Assembly (NCBI RefSeq): GCF_007673775.1
Contig: NZ_VEAF01000002.1
Span: forward strand, 532,606-596,605
Length of the DNA stretch: 64,000 nucleotides
Direction of reading: 5' to 3'
From: Curtobacterium sp. 9128
Lineage (GTDB): Bacteria > Actinomycetota > Actinomycetes > Actinomycetales > Microbacteriaceae
A program made the position numbers and the translations under genes. Under the pieces are notes generated by a model that worked only from the letters and a program-made list of their open reading frames with translations, did no database searches and was not told the origin of the DNA. This document shows positions 24,447-33,804 of the stretch, one piece after another. Numbering within the stretch: position 1 is the first letter of the stretch; every line of letters starts with the position of its first letter.

Positions 24447-27400
24447 TCAGGACGCCAGCGACACCGCGACGCTCCCGGTCCGCGTGGTCGCCGTCACGAG
24501 CGGCACCTGCAGTGTCGACGCCAACCCGGTCCCGAGGTGCACGAACGCCGTTCCCGGCTCGATCCGCGTGGAGATCGACGACCGCGAGATGCGGACCCCG
24601 ATGAGGTCGCCCGCGAGCGTGTCCTGCGGGGACAGCAGTGCCCCGCGCCGGTTCTTCTTGGCGTCCACCTGCCACCCGCCGAACCCTGCGGCGAGCCCGG
24701 TGGTGTTCCCACCGAGGAGCATGCCCTGCCGGTTGTCCGCAGCCGCGCGGCCCCAGTCACGCAGCCACCGGGCGGCGGAGCAGTCGATGAGCAGCTCGCC
24801 GTCGTCGACGACGAGCACGACGGGGGTGCCGTCCGGGGTCAGGACGGGGGCGAGCTCGGCCTCGGTGACGTCGTCCCCGGTGAAGACCGCGCGGACACCG
24901 GGGAGCCCCGCGAGATCACGCACGGCTCCCTGCCGCGGCGCCAGCACCACGAGCTGCGTCCCACCCGCCAGGAGCGACCGCGCCATCGACGCGAGCATCG
25001 TGGAGCGGCCGGAGCGCGACGGCCCGGCGACCACGAACGTGCCGCCGCCGGTGGACAGGTCGACGGTCTGCAGCTCCATGTCGTCGCCGCCGATGCCGGT
25101 GACCGCCACCATCGGTGCCGGCTGTGGCGCCGACTCGAGTGCGAGCGCTCCGTCCAGGTCGAGGTCCTTCGGCAGCGCGTCGACGCGGAACGGCCGCGGG
25201 GCCGGCAGCCCGCCGGACACGCCGGCCACTCCGGACATGCCGGCAGCCCCAGCCACCCCGGCACCGCCGGACGCGCCAGCCGCAGCCTCGGCAGCACCGG
25301 CACCGGCACCGGCACCGGCACCAGCACCAGCACCAGCACCAGCACCAGCACCAGCACCAGCACCAGCGGCGTACTCCGTCCGCAACGACGCCGCCAGGTC
25401 ACGGATCGCCGCCGCCTGCCCCTGCCCGGAGACGTCGGACCCGAGCGAGGCGAACTGCACCTCGATGCCGGACTCCGCACGGAACCCGCGCCCGGGCGGG
25501 ATCGACGCGGGCAGCTTCCGGTGGTTGATCCCGCCGAGGGAGTAGTCGAGGCGGTCGGTCAGGCGCAGGACGATCTTGTCGTCGGTGAGCGTCGACATCC
25601 GCGACGACAGCAGCGTCCGGTCGCCGGAGATGACGACGTGGATCCCGGCGGCTGCTCCGTCGCGCAGGAGCGACTGGAGCGCGTCGGTCAGGGCACCGCC
25701 GTCGACCTCACCGAGCGAGGTCGTGAAGTTCTCCCAGCGGTCGATGAGCACCAGCACGTGGGGGAGTCGCTCACCCGGTGCCGCGAGGAGTCGCTGCTCG
25801 GTGATGTCGGAGGCACTCGCGGCCGCGATGACCTCGTGGCGCCGGGCGGTCTCCCGGGACAGCCGGTCGATCAGGCGTGTGGCCCGCTCGACCTGGGTGC
25901 GCTGCACGACGGCACCGCAGTGCGGCAGCGCCTGCAGGGACGCGAGCGCCCCGTTGCCGCAGTCGATCGCGTAGAGGTGCAGGTCGGTCGAGGGCACCGA
26001 GGACGCGGCGGACGCGGCGATGGTCCGGAGGGCGAGCGAGCGCCCGGAGCCGGGTGCGCCGACGATGTAGAGGTGGCTGAAGCGGTCGAGGTCGATCTCG
26101 GCGGCACGCTGCTCCTGCGTGTCGGGCAGGTCCTCGGTGCCGAACGGGAACCGGAGGGCGTCCTCGGCGGCGGTCAGCGCGCGTCCGGCACCGACCGCGG
26201 CTGCGCCCACGGCGTCGAGCGGCAGCAGTTCCGGCAGCGGCGGCAGCCACGGGCTGTGCAGGGGACCGATGCCGAGGCGCTCGCGTGCGTCGCGCATCGC
26301 GCCGACCAGGACGGACAGGTCGGTCGCGGCCGACGCCGCGTCGCTGCGGACGGGACGGGCGGGTGGTGCGGTCGCGAAGTCGCGCCAGTCCAGGACACGG
26401 ACGAACGGGAGGCTCGTGGCCGGGTCCTCGTCGCCGGCCCACTTCCCGCCGACACGCGCCGACTGGAACGGCACGACCGACGAGTGCCCGAGGCGCGCGT
26501 ACGCGCGCCCCGGGACGCTCTTCGGGATGCGTGCGGCGTCGGCGACGTCGATGACGTCGGTGCTCTCCCCGGAGTCGGTCATCCGGAGCGCGACGCGGAG
26601 GTTCGTGTTCGCGCGGATGTCCGGGCCGACGACACCGCCGGGTCGCTGCGTCGCGAGGATGAGGTGCACGCCGAGGGACCGGCCGCGCTGGGCGATGCCG
26701 ATCAGTCCGGACACGAAGTCCGGCAGCTCGGTGACCATCGCCGCGAACTCGTCGATGACGAGCACGAGCCGCGGCATCGCCTCTCCGCTGCCGCCACGGG
26801 CCAGGTGCGCCTCGTGGTCCTCGATGTCCTTCGCCCCGGACGCGGCGAGGATGTGCTCGCGCCGGGTGAGCTCGGCGCGGAGGGACCGCAGCGCACGCTC
26901 CACGAGGTGCTGGTCGAGGTCGGTGACGAGCCCGACCGTGTGGGGCAGGTCCGATGCGACGCTGAACGCGGCACCGCCCTTGTAGTCGACGAGCACGAAC
27001 GTCATCTGGTCCGGCCGGTTCCCGAGCGCGAGCGACGCGACGAGGGTCTGCAGGAACTCGGACTTGCCCGAGCCCGTGGTGCCGGCGACCAGGCCGTGGG
27101 GGCCGTCCTTCACGAGGTCGAGCGCGAACGCCCCGTCGATGCCGACACCGACGACGGCGGACGTCGTCGCACCGCCCTGCCGCCACCGGTCGGCCACGAG
27201 TGCGCCGGACGGCTGGGGGAGGTCCACCACGTCGAGCAGCCGGGCGGCGTCGGGCACCAGCCCGTCACCCTCGGATCCGCTGGTGTCCCGGAGCGGGGAC
27301 AGCGCACGGGCGACGTCGTCGTACCAGTCGTCCGCCACCCGGTCGGCGAGCACGAGCTCCACCGGCGCGGAGAGCTGCCGACGGAGCACGAGTTCGGTCG

Positions 27401-29036
27401 GGGTGCGGTGCGTCACGGTGGCGACGCACTCCTCGGGGAGCTGCCACTCCTCCTCGTCGATGCAGACCAGGCGGATCCCGCACGCGGGCCCGTCGCGGAG
27501 CAGGCCGACGACGCCGGGCATCGCGCGGAGCCGTCGGGCACCGTCGAGCACGACGACGATCTCCGGCGAGAACCGGGAGCGCATCGACCCGTTCTTCGTC
27601 CGTTCCGCGCGACGCTCGGCGAGCACCTGCGTGAGCTCCGCCAGCCGTCGTCCGATCGTCTCGCCGTCCGCACCGAGGAGCGCGAGGGCGTCCTGCCCGC
27701 CGGTCGGCCGCAGGTGGGGGAGCCACATCGACCATGCCCACTCGGGCATGTGCTGCTGCGCGGTGAGCACGACGAACTGCACCTCGCGCGGGCTCTGCGT
27801 CACCGCGAGCTGTCCGAGGACCCAGCGGCCGAGCTCCCGCGGCGTGGAACCGGCACCGGCGATGCCGAGCACGCCGACCTCCGCGAGCGGCACGGTCACC
27901 GGCACGCCCCGCGTCACCCGGTCCTCGTGCGCGAGGCCGTCGAGGTCGCGGTCGTCCTCCACCGTCACGGTCGACGGCAGGTCGCCGACGCCGATCCGGA
28001 CGTGCAGGTGGTCCTTGTCGGACGGCCGGCGCTCCCAGAGACGCCGGCCCGGGGTCGTCGCGACGACCCGGAGCGATCCGGCGTCCGCCGACGAGGTCCG
28101 CCGCGCGTCCCGTTCGGCGAGCACTGCGGCGTCGATGGCCCGCTCGAGCGCGGCCACACGCTCCCGGTGCTCGGCGACCTGCTTCCGGTGGCTCTTCTTC
28201 CCCGTCCGACGCGAGGTCACCGTCTGCCCGACGACCATGATCGGCGTCATCGCCGCGAACAGCAGGTAGAAGGGCGAGTGGAACACCGTGGCCATCACGA
28301 TGCCGAACATCGCCGGGACGAACACCATGATCCAGGGGATCGCCGAGCGCTGCGGCGGCACCGGCGGCTTCGGGATCCGGAACTGCGTCGTCAGGAACGG
28401 CGGGAGCAGTCGCGGCGGCCGGTTGAAGTCCAGCTGGCCGGAGTCCGGCGGCCGGAGGAGCATGCGGTCGACGACCTCGACCGGCCGCACGGTGAGGACG
28501 GTCGAGCCGATGGTGACCAGCGCGTCGGGCACCCACGCTGCCCACTCGTCGCCGATCGCGTCCTGCTCCAGCCGAGCCGTCAGCGAACCTGCTGAACCGG
28601 TTACCGCCTCGCCACTGTGGGCCCGCCGGACCGTCACGGTCCCGTCGAAGGCGATCCGGGCCTCCAGGCCGGGCAGGTCGGCCGCTGCGGCGCCCACCAG
28701 GGGCGCGCCGTCCTCGTCGAGCGCGATGCGGACCGTGCCGGGGGAGAGCCGGCGTGCGCGCCCGGCGTCGACGCCGCCGACGACGAGCAGGTGCACGATC
28801 CCACGCTCGGTCTCGGGCCGGTCGGTTCCGCCGACGTGCAGGACCGCGCCGTCCACGAGCCCGCTGCGGGCGAACGGCACGTCGCCGTCGGAGGCATCGG
28901 ACGGCATCGTCGCGCCGCCCGTGCGCCGCGCCATCGCGTCGACGACGCTGCGCATCGGCGTCTGCGCGGGGGCGTCGACGAGGACGTCCGAGCTCTCGCC
29001 CGTGACGTCGTCGACGACCGTGACGACGACGCGCAT
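24447..29036 (-). CDS. Type VII secretion FtsK/SpoIIIE-type ATPase (EssC/EccC-like)
   Basis: 1529-aa motor of the type VII secretion system. N-terminal ~210 residues look like a ubiquitin/FHA-type region (VRIALDEDGAPL, WVPDALVTIGSTVLTV). Next is a membrane pair (WIMVFVPAMFGIVMATVF, FYLLFAAMTPIMVVG) and then three FtsK-type ATPase domains: first with a full Walker A VAGTTGSGKSEFLQTLVAS and Walker B LVLVIDEFAAM; second with Arg for Lys (GAPGSGRSLALRT); third also with Arg (AGPSRSGRSTMLAS). The last two are probably poorly catalytic, as in EccC/EssC. An Ala-Gly hexanucleotide repeat links domains 2 and 3. ATG 29036 overlaps the preceding stop by one base. It is the last gene of the type VII transcript. 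Confidence 0.92.
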   Translation of the reverse strand: MRVVVTVVDDVTGESSDVLVDAPAQTPMRSVVDAMARRTGGATMPSDASDGDVPFARSGLVDGAVLHVGGTDRPETERGIVHLLVVGGVDAGRARRLSPGTVRIALDEDGAPLVGAAAADLPGLEARIAFDGTVTVRRAHSGEAVTGSAGSLTARLEQDAIGDEWAAWVPDALVTIGSTVLTVRPVEVVDRMLLRPPDSGQLDFNRPPRLLPPFLTTQFRIPKPPVPPQRSAIPWIMVFVPAMFGIVMATVFHSPFYLLFAAMTPIMVVGQTVTSRRTGKKSHRKQVAEHRERVAALERAIDAAVLAERDARRTSSADAGSLRVVATTPGRRLWERRPSDKDHLHVRIGVGDLPSTVTVEDDRDLDGLAHEDRVTRGVPVTVPLAEVGVLGIAGAGSTPRELGRWVLGQLAVTQSPREVQFVVLTAQQHMPEWAWSMWLPHLRPTGGQDALALLGADGETIGRRLAELTQVLAERRAERTKNGSMRSRFSPEIVVVLDGARRLRAMPGVVGLLRDGPACGIRLVCIDEEEWQLPEECVATVTHRTPTELVLRRQLSAPVELVLADRVADDWYDDVARALSPLRDTSGSEGDGLVPDAARLLDVVDLPQPSGALVADRWRQGGATTSAVVGVGIDGAFALDLVKDGPHGLVAGTTGSGKSEFLQTLVASLALGNRPDQMTFVLVDYKGGAAFSVASDLPHTVGLVTDLDQHLVERALRSLRAELTRREHILAASGAKDIEDHEAHLARGGSGEAMPRLVLVIDEFAAMVTELPDFVSGLIGIAQRGRSLGVHLILATQRPGGVVGPDIRANTNLRVALRMTDSGESTDVIDVADAARIPKSVPGRAYARLGHSSVVPFQSARVGGKWAGDEDPATSLPFVRVLDWRDFATAPPARPVRSDAASAATDLSVLVGAMRDARERLGIGPLHSPWLPPLPELLPLDAVGAAAVGAGRALTAAEDALRFPFGTEDLPDTQEQRAAEIDLDRFSHLYIVGAPGSGRSLALRTIAASAASSVPSTDLHLYAIDCGNGALASLQALPHCGAVVQRTQVERATRLIDRLSRETARRHEVIAAASASDITEQRLLAAPGERLPHVLVLIDRWENFTTSLGEVDGGALTDALQSLLRDGAAAGIHVVISGDRTLLSSRMSTLTDDKIVLRLTDRLDYSLGGINHRKLPASIPPGRGFRAESGIEVQFASLGSDVSGQGQAAAIRDLAASLRTEYAAGAGAGAGAGAGAGAGAGAGAGAGAAEAAAGASGGAGVAGAAGMSGVAGVSGGLPAPRPFRVDALPKDLDLDGALALESAPQPAPMVAVTGIGGDDMELQTVDLSTGGGTFVVAGPSRSGRSTMLASMARSLLAGGTQLVVLAPRQGAVRDLAGLPGVRAVFTGDDVTEAELAPVLTPDGTPVVLVVDDGELLIDCSAARWLRDWGRAAADNRQGMLLGGNTTGLAAGFGGWQVDAKKNRRGALLSPQDTLAGDLIGVRISRSSISTRIEPGTAFVHLGTGLASTLQVPLVTATTRTGSVAVSLAS
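25294..25366. repeat. In-frame hexanucleotide repeat coding for Ala-Gly
   Basis: GCACCG units pass into GCACCA units, about 12 in total, inside the EssC-like gene. They encode an alternating Ala-Gly linker between ATPase domains 2 and 3. Each unit is six bases, so length changes keep the frame. Confidence 0.9.
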
Positions 29037-29959
29037 CAGGCGTCCGTCTCGACCGGATCCGGCTGCCCGACGGGCGACGTCGGGACGGATGCCGCGAGCG
29101 GCATGGAGAGCCCGAGGTCCATCCAGCGCACCGTGCCGAGGACGTCCGAGACGTGCGTCCCGTCGCGGCGCGCCTCGATCGTCCACCGCGCCAGTGCGTG
29201 CGGCGCCGCCGCGACGCAGGCCCACCGGCCGCCGGGGCGCTCGAGCAGGCGGGCGAGTTCTCGACCGTCCTCCCCGGACGGCACCTTCGCCACGACCAGG
29301 AGGCCCGGGGTCGCGTCCGCCGCGACCGCAGCGACCGCCTCGCGGACCGACACGGCGACGCCGCCGGTGGACCCGACGCCGACGGTGAGCACCGCGGTGC
29401 CGGTCGACCAGGGGTCGGTCCTGACCTGGTCCACGATCCGCCGGAGCACGGCGTCCCGGGCTGCCGACTCGCCGGCCAGGGCGACGATCCCGCGCACGCG
29501 CCGCAGGTCGACGAGCACCGTGTCGTCCCCCGCGGTGCCGACGGACACGACCGCGGTGAACTCGGTCGGGGCGCTGCCGACGAGCGGGACCGCCTGCAGC
29601 GCCCACATCGGCGCCGACCACGACCGGCCGTCCGGCGTGGCGGTCCACGGCTGGGGCGGGGCCGTCGTCGGCGATGCCAGGTCGAGCCGCACGGTGGTGC
29701 CGACCGTGATGCGGAGGGCACCGGGGAAGACCACGCCGGCGGCCTCGCAGGACGCCGCGACCGCGCGGAGCACCCGGTCGATGCCCCACGGCGCGGCCGG
29801 GTCGCGGCGGGCCTGGTCGGCCCAGGCGACGGCGTCGGTCGCGGTCCGCCGTCGGACGGCGACGATGGTCGGGATGACGAACGCGAGTGTGCCGAGGAAC
29901 AGCACCGCCGACATCGTCAGCAGCAGGTGCGACTCCGGGTGGACGAAGGACCAGGTCAC
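29036..29959 (-). CDS. Type VII locus membrane protein, unknown
   Basis: 307-aa protein with one N-terminal membrane helix (LLLTMSAVLFLGTLAFVIPT, about residues 12-34) and a long, probably cytoplasmic, alpha/beta domain with repeated hydrophobic strands (FTAVVSVGTAGDDTVLVDL, TAVLTVGVGSTGGVAVSV, GLLVVAKVPSGEDG). No family was recognised. It overlaps the gene upstream by four bases (ATGA) and the EssC-like gene downstream by one base, so it is tightly coupled and probably forms part of the secretion membrane complex. A role similar to EssB or EccB is a guess from context only. Confidence 0.7.
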   Translation of the reverse strand: MTWSFVHPESHLLLTMSAVLFLGTLAFVIPTIVAVRRRTATDAVAWADQARRDPAAPWGIDRVLRAVAASCEAAGVVFPGALRITVGTTVRLDLASPTTAPPQPWTATPDGRSWSAPMWALQAVPLVGSAPTEFTAVVSVGTAGDDTVLVDLRRVRGIVALAGESAARDAVLRRIVDQVRTDPWSTGTAVLTVGVGSTGGVAVSVREAVAAVAADATPGLLVVAKVPSGEDGRELARLLERPGGRWACVAAAPHALARWTIEARRDGTHVSDVLGTVRWMDLGLSMPLAASVPTSPVGQPDPVETDA

Positions 29960-30666
29960 GCGGCGCCCCCGAGCTCGTGCAGCCGATGCTCCAGCGTGGT
30001 CGGCTCCGCTCCCGGGACGTCGGCCCAGCGGAAGGTCGTCATGATCGCGTCGAAGAGGGCGACGAGCGCGTCGGTGAGCCGCTCGTCGGTCCCGGGTGCG
30101 CTGATCGCGGAGAACGACATCACCACCCAGCGGCCGGGGCGGTGCGGCACCGGGATCGTGTAGACCACCTGGCGGTCGTCGACGACGGGGAGGTCCTGAC
30201 CGAGCTCCGGCAGCTCCGCGGCGGGGTCGACCCGCCGGACGACGGTCTCGGTGCGGGCCGCGATGCCGCCGTCCACCTCGCGGATGCCGGGGTCGTCCTC
30301 GTCGCGACGATCGGGGAGCGCGTCGGCGAGGAGCTGGGCGATGACCTGCTCCGGCGCCTCGTCGGACTCGTCGTCCACCTCGGTCTCGATGACGGAGACC
30401 GGCGGGGTGAAACCGTCGACCGGGCGCACCGGCAGGTACACGGCCGTCGCGCCGTTGTCGCCTGCCTCGACCACGGTCGCGGTGAGGCGCTTCCGCATCT
30501 CCTGCCGGAGCGGTTCGGCACGGTCACGGGGCAGGTCGTCCGGGAGCGCGCCAGCGATGACCTGCCGCACGATCGTCGCGAGCTCCTGCCGGGACTCCTC
30601 GCGAGCGGGGAGCCGGGCCCACCCCGGCGGGACGACCATGACGAACGAGGCGGTGAGGTCGGTCAT
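29956..30666 (-). CDS. Type VII locus cytoplasmic protein A, unknown
   Basis: 236-aa protein without membrane segment. It begins MTDLTASFVMVVPPGWARLP, has an acidic middle (VIETEVDDESDEAPEQ) and ends in a strand-helix module (QVVYTIPVPHRPGRW, LTDALVALFDAIMTTFRW). The opening V-P-P-G-W-x-R-L/I-P is reminiscent of small substrate-adaptor proteins, but no family is assigned. It overlaps both neighbours by four bases, typical for genes producing subunits of one complex. Context suggests a chaperone or adaptor for WXG100 substrates. Confidence 0.65.
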   Translation of the reverse strand: MTDLTASFVMVVPPGWARLPAREESRQELATIVRQVIAGALPDDLPRDRAEPLRQEMRKRLTATVVEAGDNGATAVYLPVRPVDGFTPPVSVIETEVDDESDEAPEQVIAQLLADALPDRRDEDDPGIREVDGGIAARTETVVRRVDPAAELPELGQDLPVVDDRQVVYTIPVPHRPGRWVVMSFSAISAPGTDERLTDALVALFDAIMTTFRWADVPGAEPTTLEHRLHELGGAA

Positions 30667-31298
30667 GCGGCGACTCCGTTCCGGACGGCGGCGAGCAGGT
30701 CGACGACCTCGGTGCCGAAGACGGGCACGACCTCGAGGTCACGGGTCCGCCAGAGGACCCGCGTGTCGACGCGGGTGCCGTCGTCGAGCGCCTCGCGGCG
30801 GACCGCGCACACGGTCGCCCAGACGGCACCGTCGTCGTCGAGGTCGTACCGCGTGACGACGGGACCCTCCCCACCGATGTGCTCGGGGAGCTCGTCGACG
30901 GCCGGCCGCTCGACCGGCAGGCCGCCCTCGGCGCCCGCGAGCTCGAGCAGCCCCTCGTCGCCGTCCTCCGCGAGGCCCACGGACACCACCACGGGGAGCG
31001 GCCACCGGTTCGGCACGCCGAGGCCGGCGACGAGCCGGTCGCCGCCGTCGAGCGCTGCCCGGAACTCGAGCAGGGTGTCGAGCGCCGTGACCGGGTCGAC
31101 CTCGCTTCCGTCGGCGAAGAGCCGCTGCTCACCCTCGGCGTCGCGGTCGACCTGCACGATCGCCGCGAAGAGCCGGAGGGCCTCGGCCCGCCAGGCCGGG
31201 GTGGCCTCGGCGACGTCGGGGACGACGAGCCACTGCGGGGGCTCGACGTCGATCCGTGAGGTGAGGGCGGGTGCTGCGCCGGAGGGTGCTGCGCTCAT
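30663..31298 (-). CDS. Type VII locus cytoplasmic protein B, unknown
   Basis: 211-aa protein of mixed alpha/beta character. Landmarks are PPQWLVVPDVAEATPAW, ALRLFAAIVQVDRDAEGEQR, WPLPVVVSVGLAEDGD and VWRTRDLEVVPVFGTEVVD-like strands at the end. No domain was recognised. ATG 31298 (MSAAPSGAAP) has GGAG 5 nt upstream; a longer frame upstream lacks coding character. A four-base overlap links it to the next gene. Its resemblance in size and order to protein A suggests the two act together, but this is inference. Confidence 0.65.
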   Translation of the reverse strand: MSAAPSGAAPALTSRIDVEPPQWLVVPDVAEATPAWRAEALRLFAAIVQVDRDAEGEQRLFADGSEVDPVTALDTLLEFRAALDGGDRLVAGLGVPNRWPLPVVVSVGLAEDGDEGLLELAGAEGGLPVERPAVDELPEHIGGEGPVVTRYDLDDDGAVWATVCAVRREALDDGTRVDTRVLWRTRDLEVVPVFGTEVVDLLAAVRNGVAA

Positions 31299-31360
31299 GG
31301 GCTCCACTGGTCCGTGCTCCTGTGCTGCTCGGGTCGTGCTCGGTGTCTCGGAGGTCGACC

Positions 31361-32815
31361 TCAGACGCTGATCGGGTGCTTGATCGCGTTCCAGTCGTCG
31401 GTCCACGGACGCTTCTTGTCCGCGCCGTCACCGATCGGGTTGATGACGAGACCGGCGATCGAGTAGTCCCTGCCCCAGACGGCCATGCCGCCGTTGACGT
31501 AGGTGTGCCACTTCGGGGCGGAGCCGACCACGGCGCCGAGCCCGTTCGCGCCGCCCCACTTGCCGAGGTCGTTGCGCAGCAGCTGGAAGTCGACGCCGCC
31601 GATCCGTTCCGCCCAGCCAGTGAACCCCTGCTTGGTGAACAGATCGGAACCGAACTGTTTCGAGATCGTGGCCCAGTCGTTCCGGATCGTCGTGCCGATC
31701 TTCGGGATGTTCCACCAGTTCGGGTTGTCCGTGAACTTCCCCATCAGGTCGTCCATCCGCTTGATGGCGATCTGGGTGACGTCCCCGTCGAGCTTGTCCG
31801 CGACCTTCATGTCCGCGTACGCGTCGTCGAGGCTCTTCGTCTTCGAGAGCCACCCGCCGATCGCGTCGTTCCGGAGCTTGGCGATCTTGCCGAGGTCGAC
31901 CTTGAGTCCGTTCTGCACGGCGGACTTCCCGGCGGTGATGCCCTTGCTCACGGCGATCGACGTCGCCTTCGTGATCCCGACGCCGACGCCGAGCGTCACG
32001 ACACCGACGACCGCCATCACCAGGTCGAAGACGTTGCCCTCGCCGAGCGCGGTGAGCCCGATCTGTGCGACGAGACTCACCCCGGCCGCGACCGCACCCA
32101 TGATCGCGAGCACGCCGACGCCGGGGATGAGGATCGCCAGTGCCGCGAGGGCGATGCCGATGTAGGTGAAGATCTTGACGAGGATCTTCAGCAGCTTCGA
32201 GAAGAACGCCTTGATCTTGTCGCCGAGGGTGTCGTGGAGCCCGTCGTCCCACGCCGCACGGATGGTCGACGCCGCGGCCTTGCCCGCGCCGTCGAGCGCC
32301 GACAGGGCGTTCCGCAACTTCGCCTTCGCGGCGTCCATCGCGTCGTTCGCCCGTGTCGTCGCGGAGTGCTTCGCGTCGATCGCGGACTGTTCGTCGTCCG
32401 TCAGCGGGGGAGCGTCACTCGCGCGGTTCTGCGACGGGTCCGGCATCGCCGACGCCGCGGCACCGGACTGCTGCGCGGCCTCGGCGTCCTGCAGTGCGGC
32501 GGCCGATTCGCTGAGCCCCTGCTCGAGCGACGGTACGTACCCCGCGAGGGCCTTGAGGATCGCGTCGTACCGGCCCGAGATCTTCTGCAGGGACTCGGCG
32601 ACCTCCTTGCTCTTCTTCCGGACCGCGTCCGCGGTCTCGCCCTTGAACTTGCTCTCGTCGCCGTCGCCGATGCTCTTCAGGACCGCGGCCTCGGACGTGA
32701 TCTCCGCCGCCATGGCCGTGTAGTACGCGATGAGCTCGCCGATGACGACGGTGTCCGCGATGACCGGGTCGGTCGACTCGCCGAGCAGGCCCCAGTTCCC
32801 TGCGCGCACCGGCAT
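31361..32815 (-). CDS. Type VII secreted effector-like protein 1
   Basis: 484-aa protein. N-terminal ~110 residues form a helical WXG/LXG-like targeting module (AGNWGLLGESTDPVIAD, KFKGETADAVRKKSKEVAES). A linker with MPDPSQNRASDAPPL follows, then helices and a hydrophobic segment (LLKILVKIFTYIGIALAALA, and two or three further helices to about residue 285). The C-terminal ~190 residues are soluble, with NPNWWNIPK and APKWHTYVNGG. The N-terminal half is very similar to effector-like protein 2 (33805) while the C-terminal part is strongly divergent, the pattern of polymorphic toxins. It shares a one-base stop/start overlap with the small helical partner at 32815. Confidence 0.72.
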   Translation of the reverse strand: MPVRAGNWGLLGESTDPVIADTVVIGELIAYYTAMAAEITSEAAVLKSIGDGDESKFKGETADAVRKKSKEVAESLQKISGRYDAILKALAGYVPSLEQGLSESAAALQDAEAAQQSGAAASAMPDPSQNRASDAPPLTDDEQSAIDAKHSATTRANDAMDAAKAKLRNALSALDGAGKAAASTIRAAWDDGLHDTLGDKIKAFFSKLLKILVKIFTYIGIALAALAILIPGVGVLAIMGAVAAGVSLVAQIGLTALGEGNVFDLVMAVVGVVTLGVGVGITKATSIAVSKGITAGKSAVQNGLKVDLGKIAKLRNDAIGGWLSKTKSLDDAYADMKVADKLDGDVTQIAIKRMDDLMGKFTDNPNWWNIPKIGTTIRNDWATISKQFGSDLFTKQGFTGWAERIGGVDFQLLRNDLGKWGGANGLGAVVGSAPKWHTYVNGGMAVWGRDYSIAGLVINPIGDGADKKRPWTDDWNAIKHPISV

Positions 32816-33120
32816 CAGGCGTTCCCCGCGTCCGTGGTCTCGGTGGTGAGCTTGTCGTGCAGGTCCTGCTCGAGGTCGGTCCAGTTCTGGGTGGCCTTCT
32901 GCATCTTGTCGCGCAGGTCGGCGATCGCGCCCTTCATCTTGTTCCGGTGGATCTTCCAGTCACCGGAGAAGTCGTGCATCGCCTTGTACACGTCGTGCTG
33001 CCCGTACACCTGGTCGAGTGCACGGTCGTCGGACTTCTGGTGCTCGAGCTCGTCCGAGATGTGCTGCAACTTCGTCGTCGAGTCCTCGAGGACTTCCTTC
33101 GTGATGATGAGGTCGGCCAT
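32815..33120 (-). CDS. Small helical WXG100-like partner 1
   Basis: 101-aa helical-hairpin protein. It reads ADLIITKEVLEDSTTKLQHI, FSGDWKIHRNKMKGAI, TQNWTDLEQDLHDKL. A G-D-W near the middle takes the place of the W-x-G turn of ESAT-6 type proteins, and the length is that of the family. It probably pairs with the WXG100 protein or chaperones the adjoining effector, whose start codon overlaps its stop (TGATG). A near-copy occurs at 35223. Confidence 0.75.
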   Translation of the reverse strand: MADLIITKEVLEDSTTKLQHISDELEHQKSDDRALDQVYGQHDVYKAMHDFSGDWKIHRNKMKGAIADLRDKMQKATQNWTDLEQDLHDKLTTETTDAGNA

Positions 33121-33232
33121 GGATCCTCCGGGGTCGGATGGTCAGCAGCGGATCCGGTGCTCCGTGTGGGCGCCGGGGTGGAACCGGATCGGTCCGCGCC
33201 CCGGATCGGGACGCGGACCGGCGGTGGCGGGA

Positions 33233-33526
33233 CTACTTGATCGCGTTCGCGAGTTCCTGGTCCGTCTGCTGCAGCGCCTCGGCCGCCTTGTTGAGGTACA
33301 TCGACATGCCCTCGAGGCCCTCGATGGTCTTCGTCGCACCGTCGTTGAACTCCTGGTACGAGCTGCCGAAGGCGACCGACGACTGGTCGGTGACGTAGCC
33401 ACCCGAGATCAGCGAGTCCACCAGCGACTTCAGCTCGCGCAGCTTCGACGTGATGTCCTGCTCGCCGTTCACGAGTCGGGTCGCGGCGTCCTGCATCTCG
33501 CCGTAGGTCACGTTCAAGTTGGGCAT
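33233..33526 (-). CDS. WXG100 family protein 1
   Basis: 97-aa ESAT-6/WXG100-like helical hairpin, the small secreted substrate of type VII systems. It shows LNVTYGEMQDAATRLVNGEQ, SLISGGYVTDQSSVAFGSSY, then FNDGATKTIEGLEGMSMYLN, where F-N-x-G replaces the classic W-x-G turn region and the C-terminal helix ends AEALQQTDQELANAIK. AGGAG lies 6 nt before the ATG. It differs from the copy at 35606 at only one residue (Met for Thr in G-M-S-M-Y-L), so the two arose by recent duplication or gene conversion. It has its own upstream gap (33527-33804), rich in A/T for this genome, probably a promoter. Confidence 0.85.
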   Translation of the reverse strand: MPNLNVTYGEMQDAATRLVNGEQDITSKLRELKSLVDSLISGGYVTDQSSVAFGSSYQEFNDGATKTIEGLEGMSMYLNKAAEALQQTDQELANAIK

Positions 33527-33804
33527 TGCCTGCTCCTGTCGTTCGTCTTCACCCCCGATCGAGGGACAGATGAGACGTTATTTCACGATGGAACCAGTTC
33601 GCGGGGTACGTTTTCCCGGATCAGCGCGGTGATCGCCTACACACGATTGTGCAGATTCCAGCATTTCGGCAGCGGCGTCGACTCGATACGGTTCGGTATT
33701 CGTATGTCACCCGTTATGAAATACCAGTCGGAACGGCGTGTCGCACGTTGCCGACGGAACGCGATGTCCCCCGTTCTGCGGACCGGACATGTCCCGCGGA
33801 CGGG
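33527..33804 (-). promoter_or_regulatory. Intergenic spacer, probable promoter of the second type VII cassette
   Basis: 278 bases without a gene between the stop of effector-like protein 2 and WXG100 protein 1. It is noticeably richer in A and T than its surroundings (GTTATTTCACGATGG, TTCGGTATTCGTATGTC, GTTATGAAATACC). No clear -35/-10 pair can be fixed by eye. Confidence 0.35.

Noticed and set aside
29153..30163. Long plus-strand frames opposite the type VII secretion genes
   Set aside because: They are rich in Arg, Pro and Gly, lack domains and lie antisense to overlapping, motif-bearing genes.
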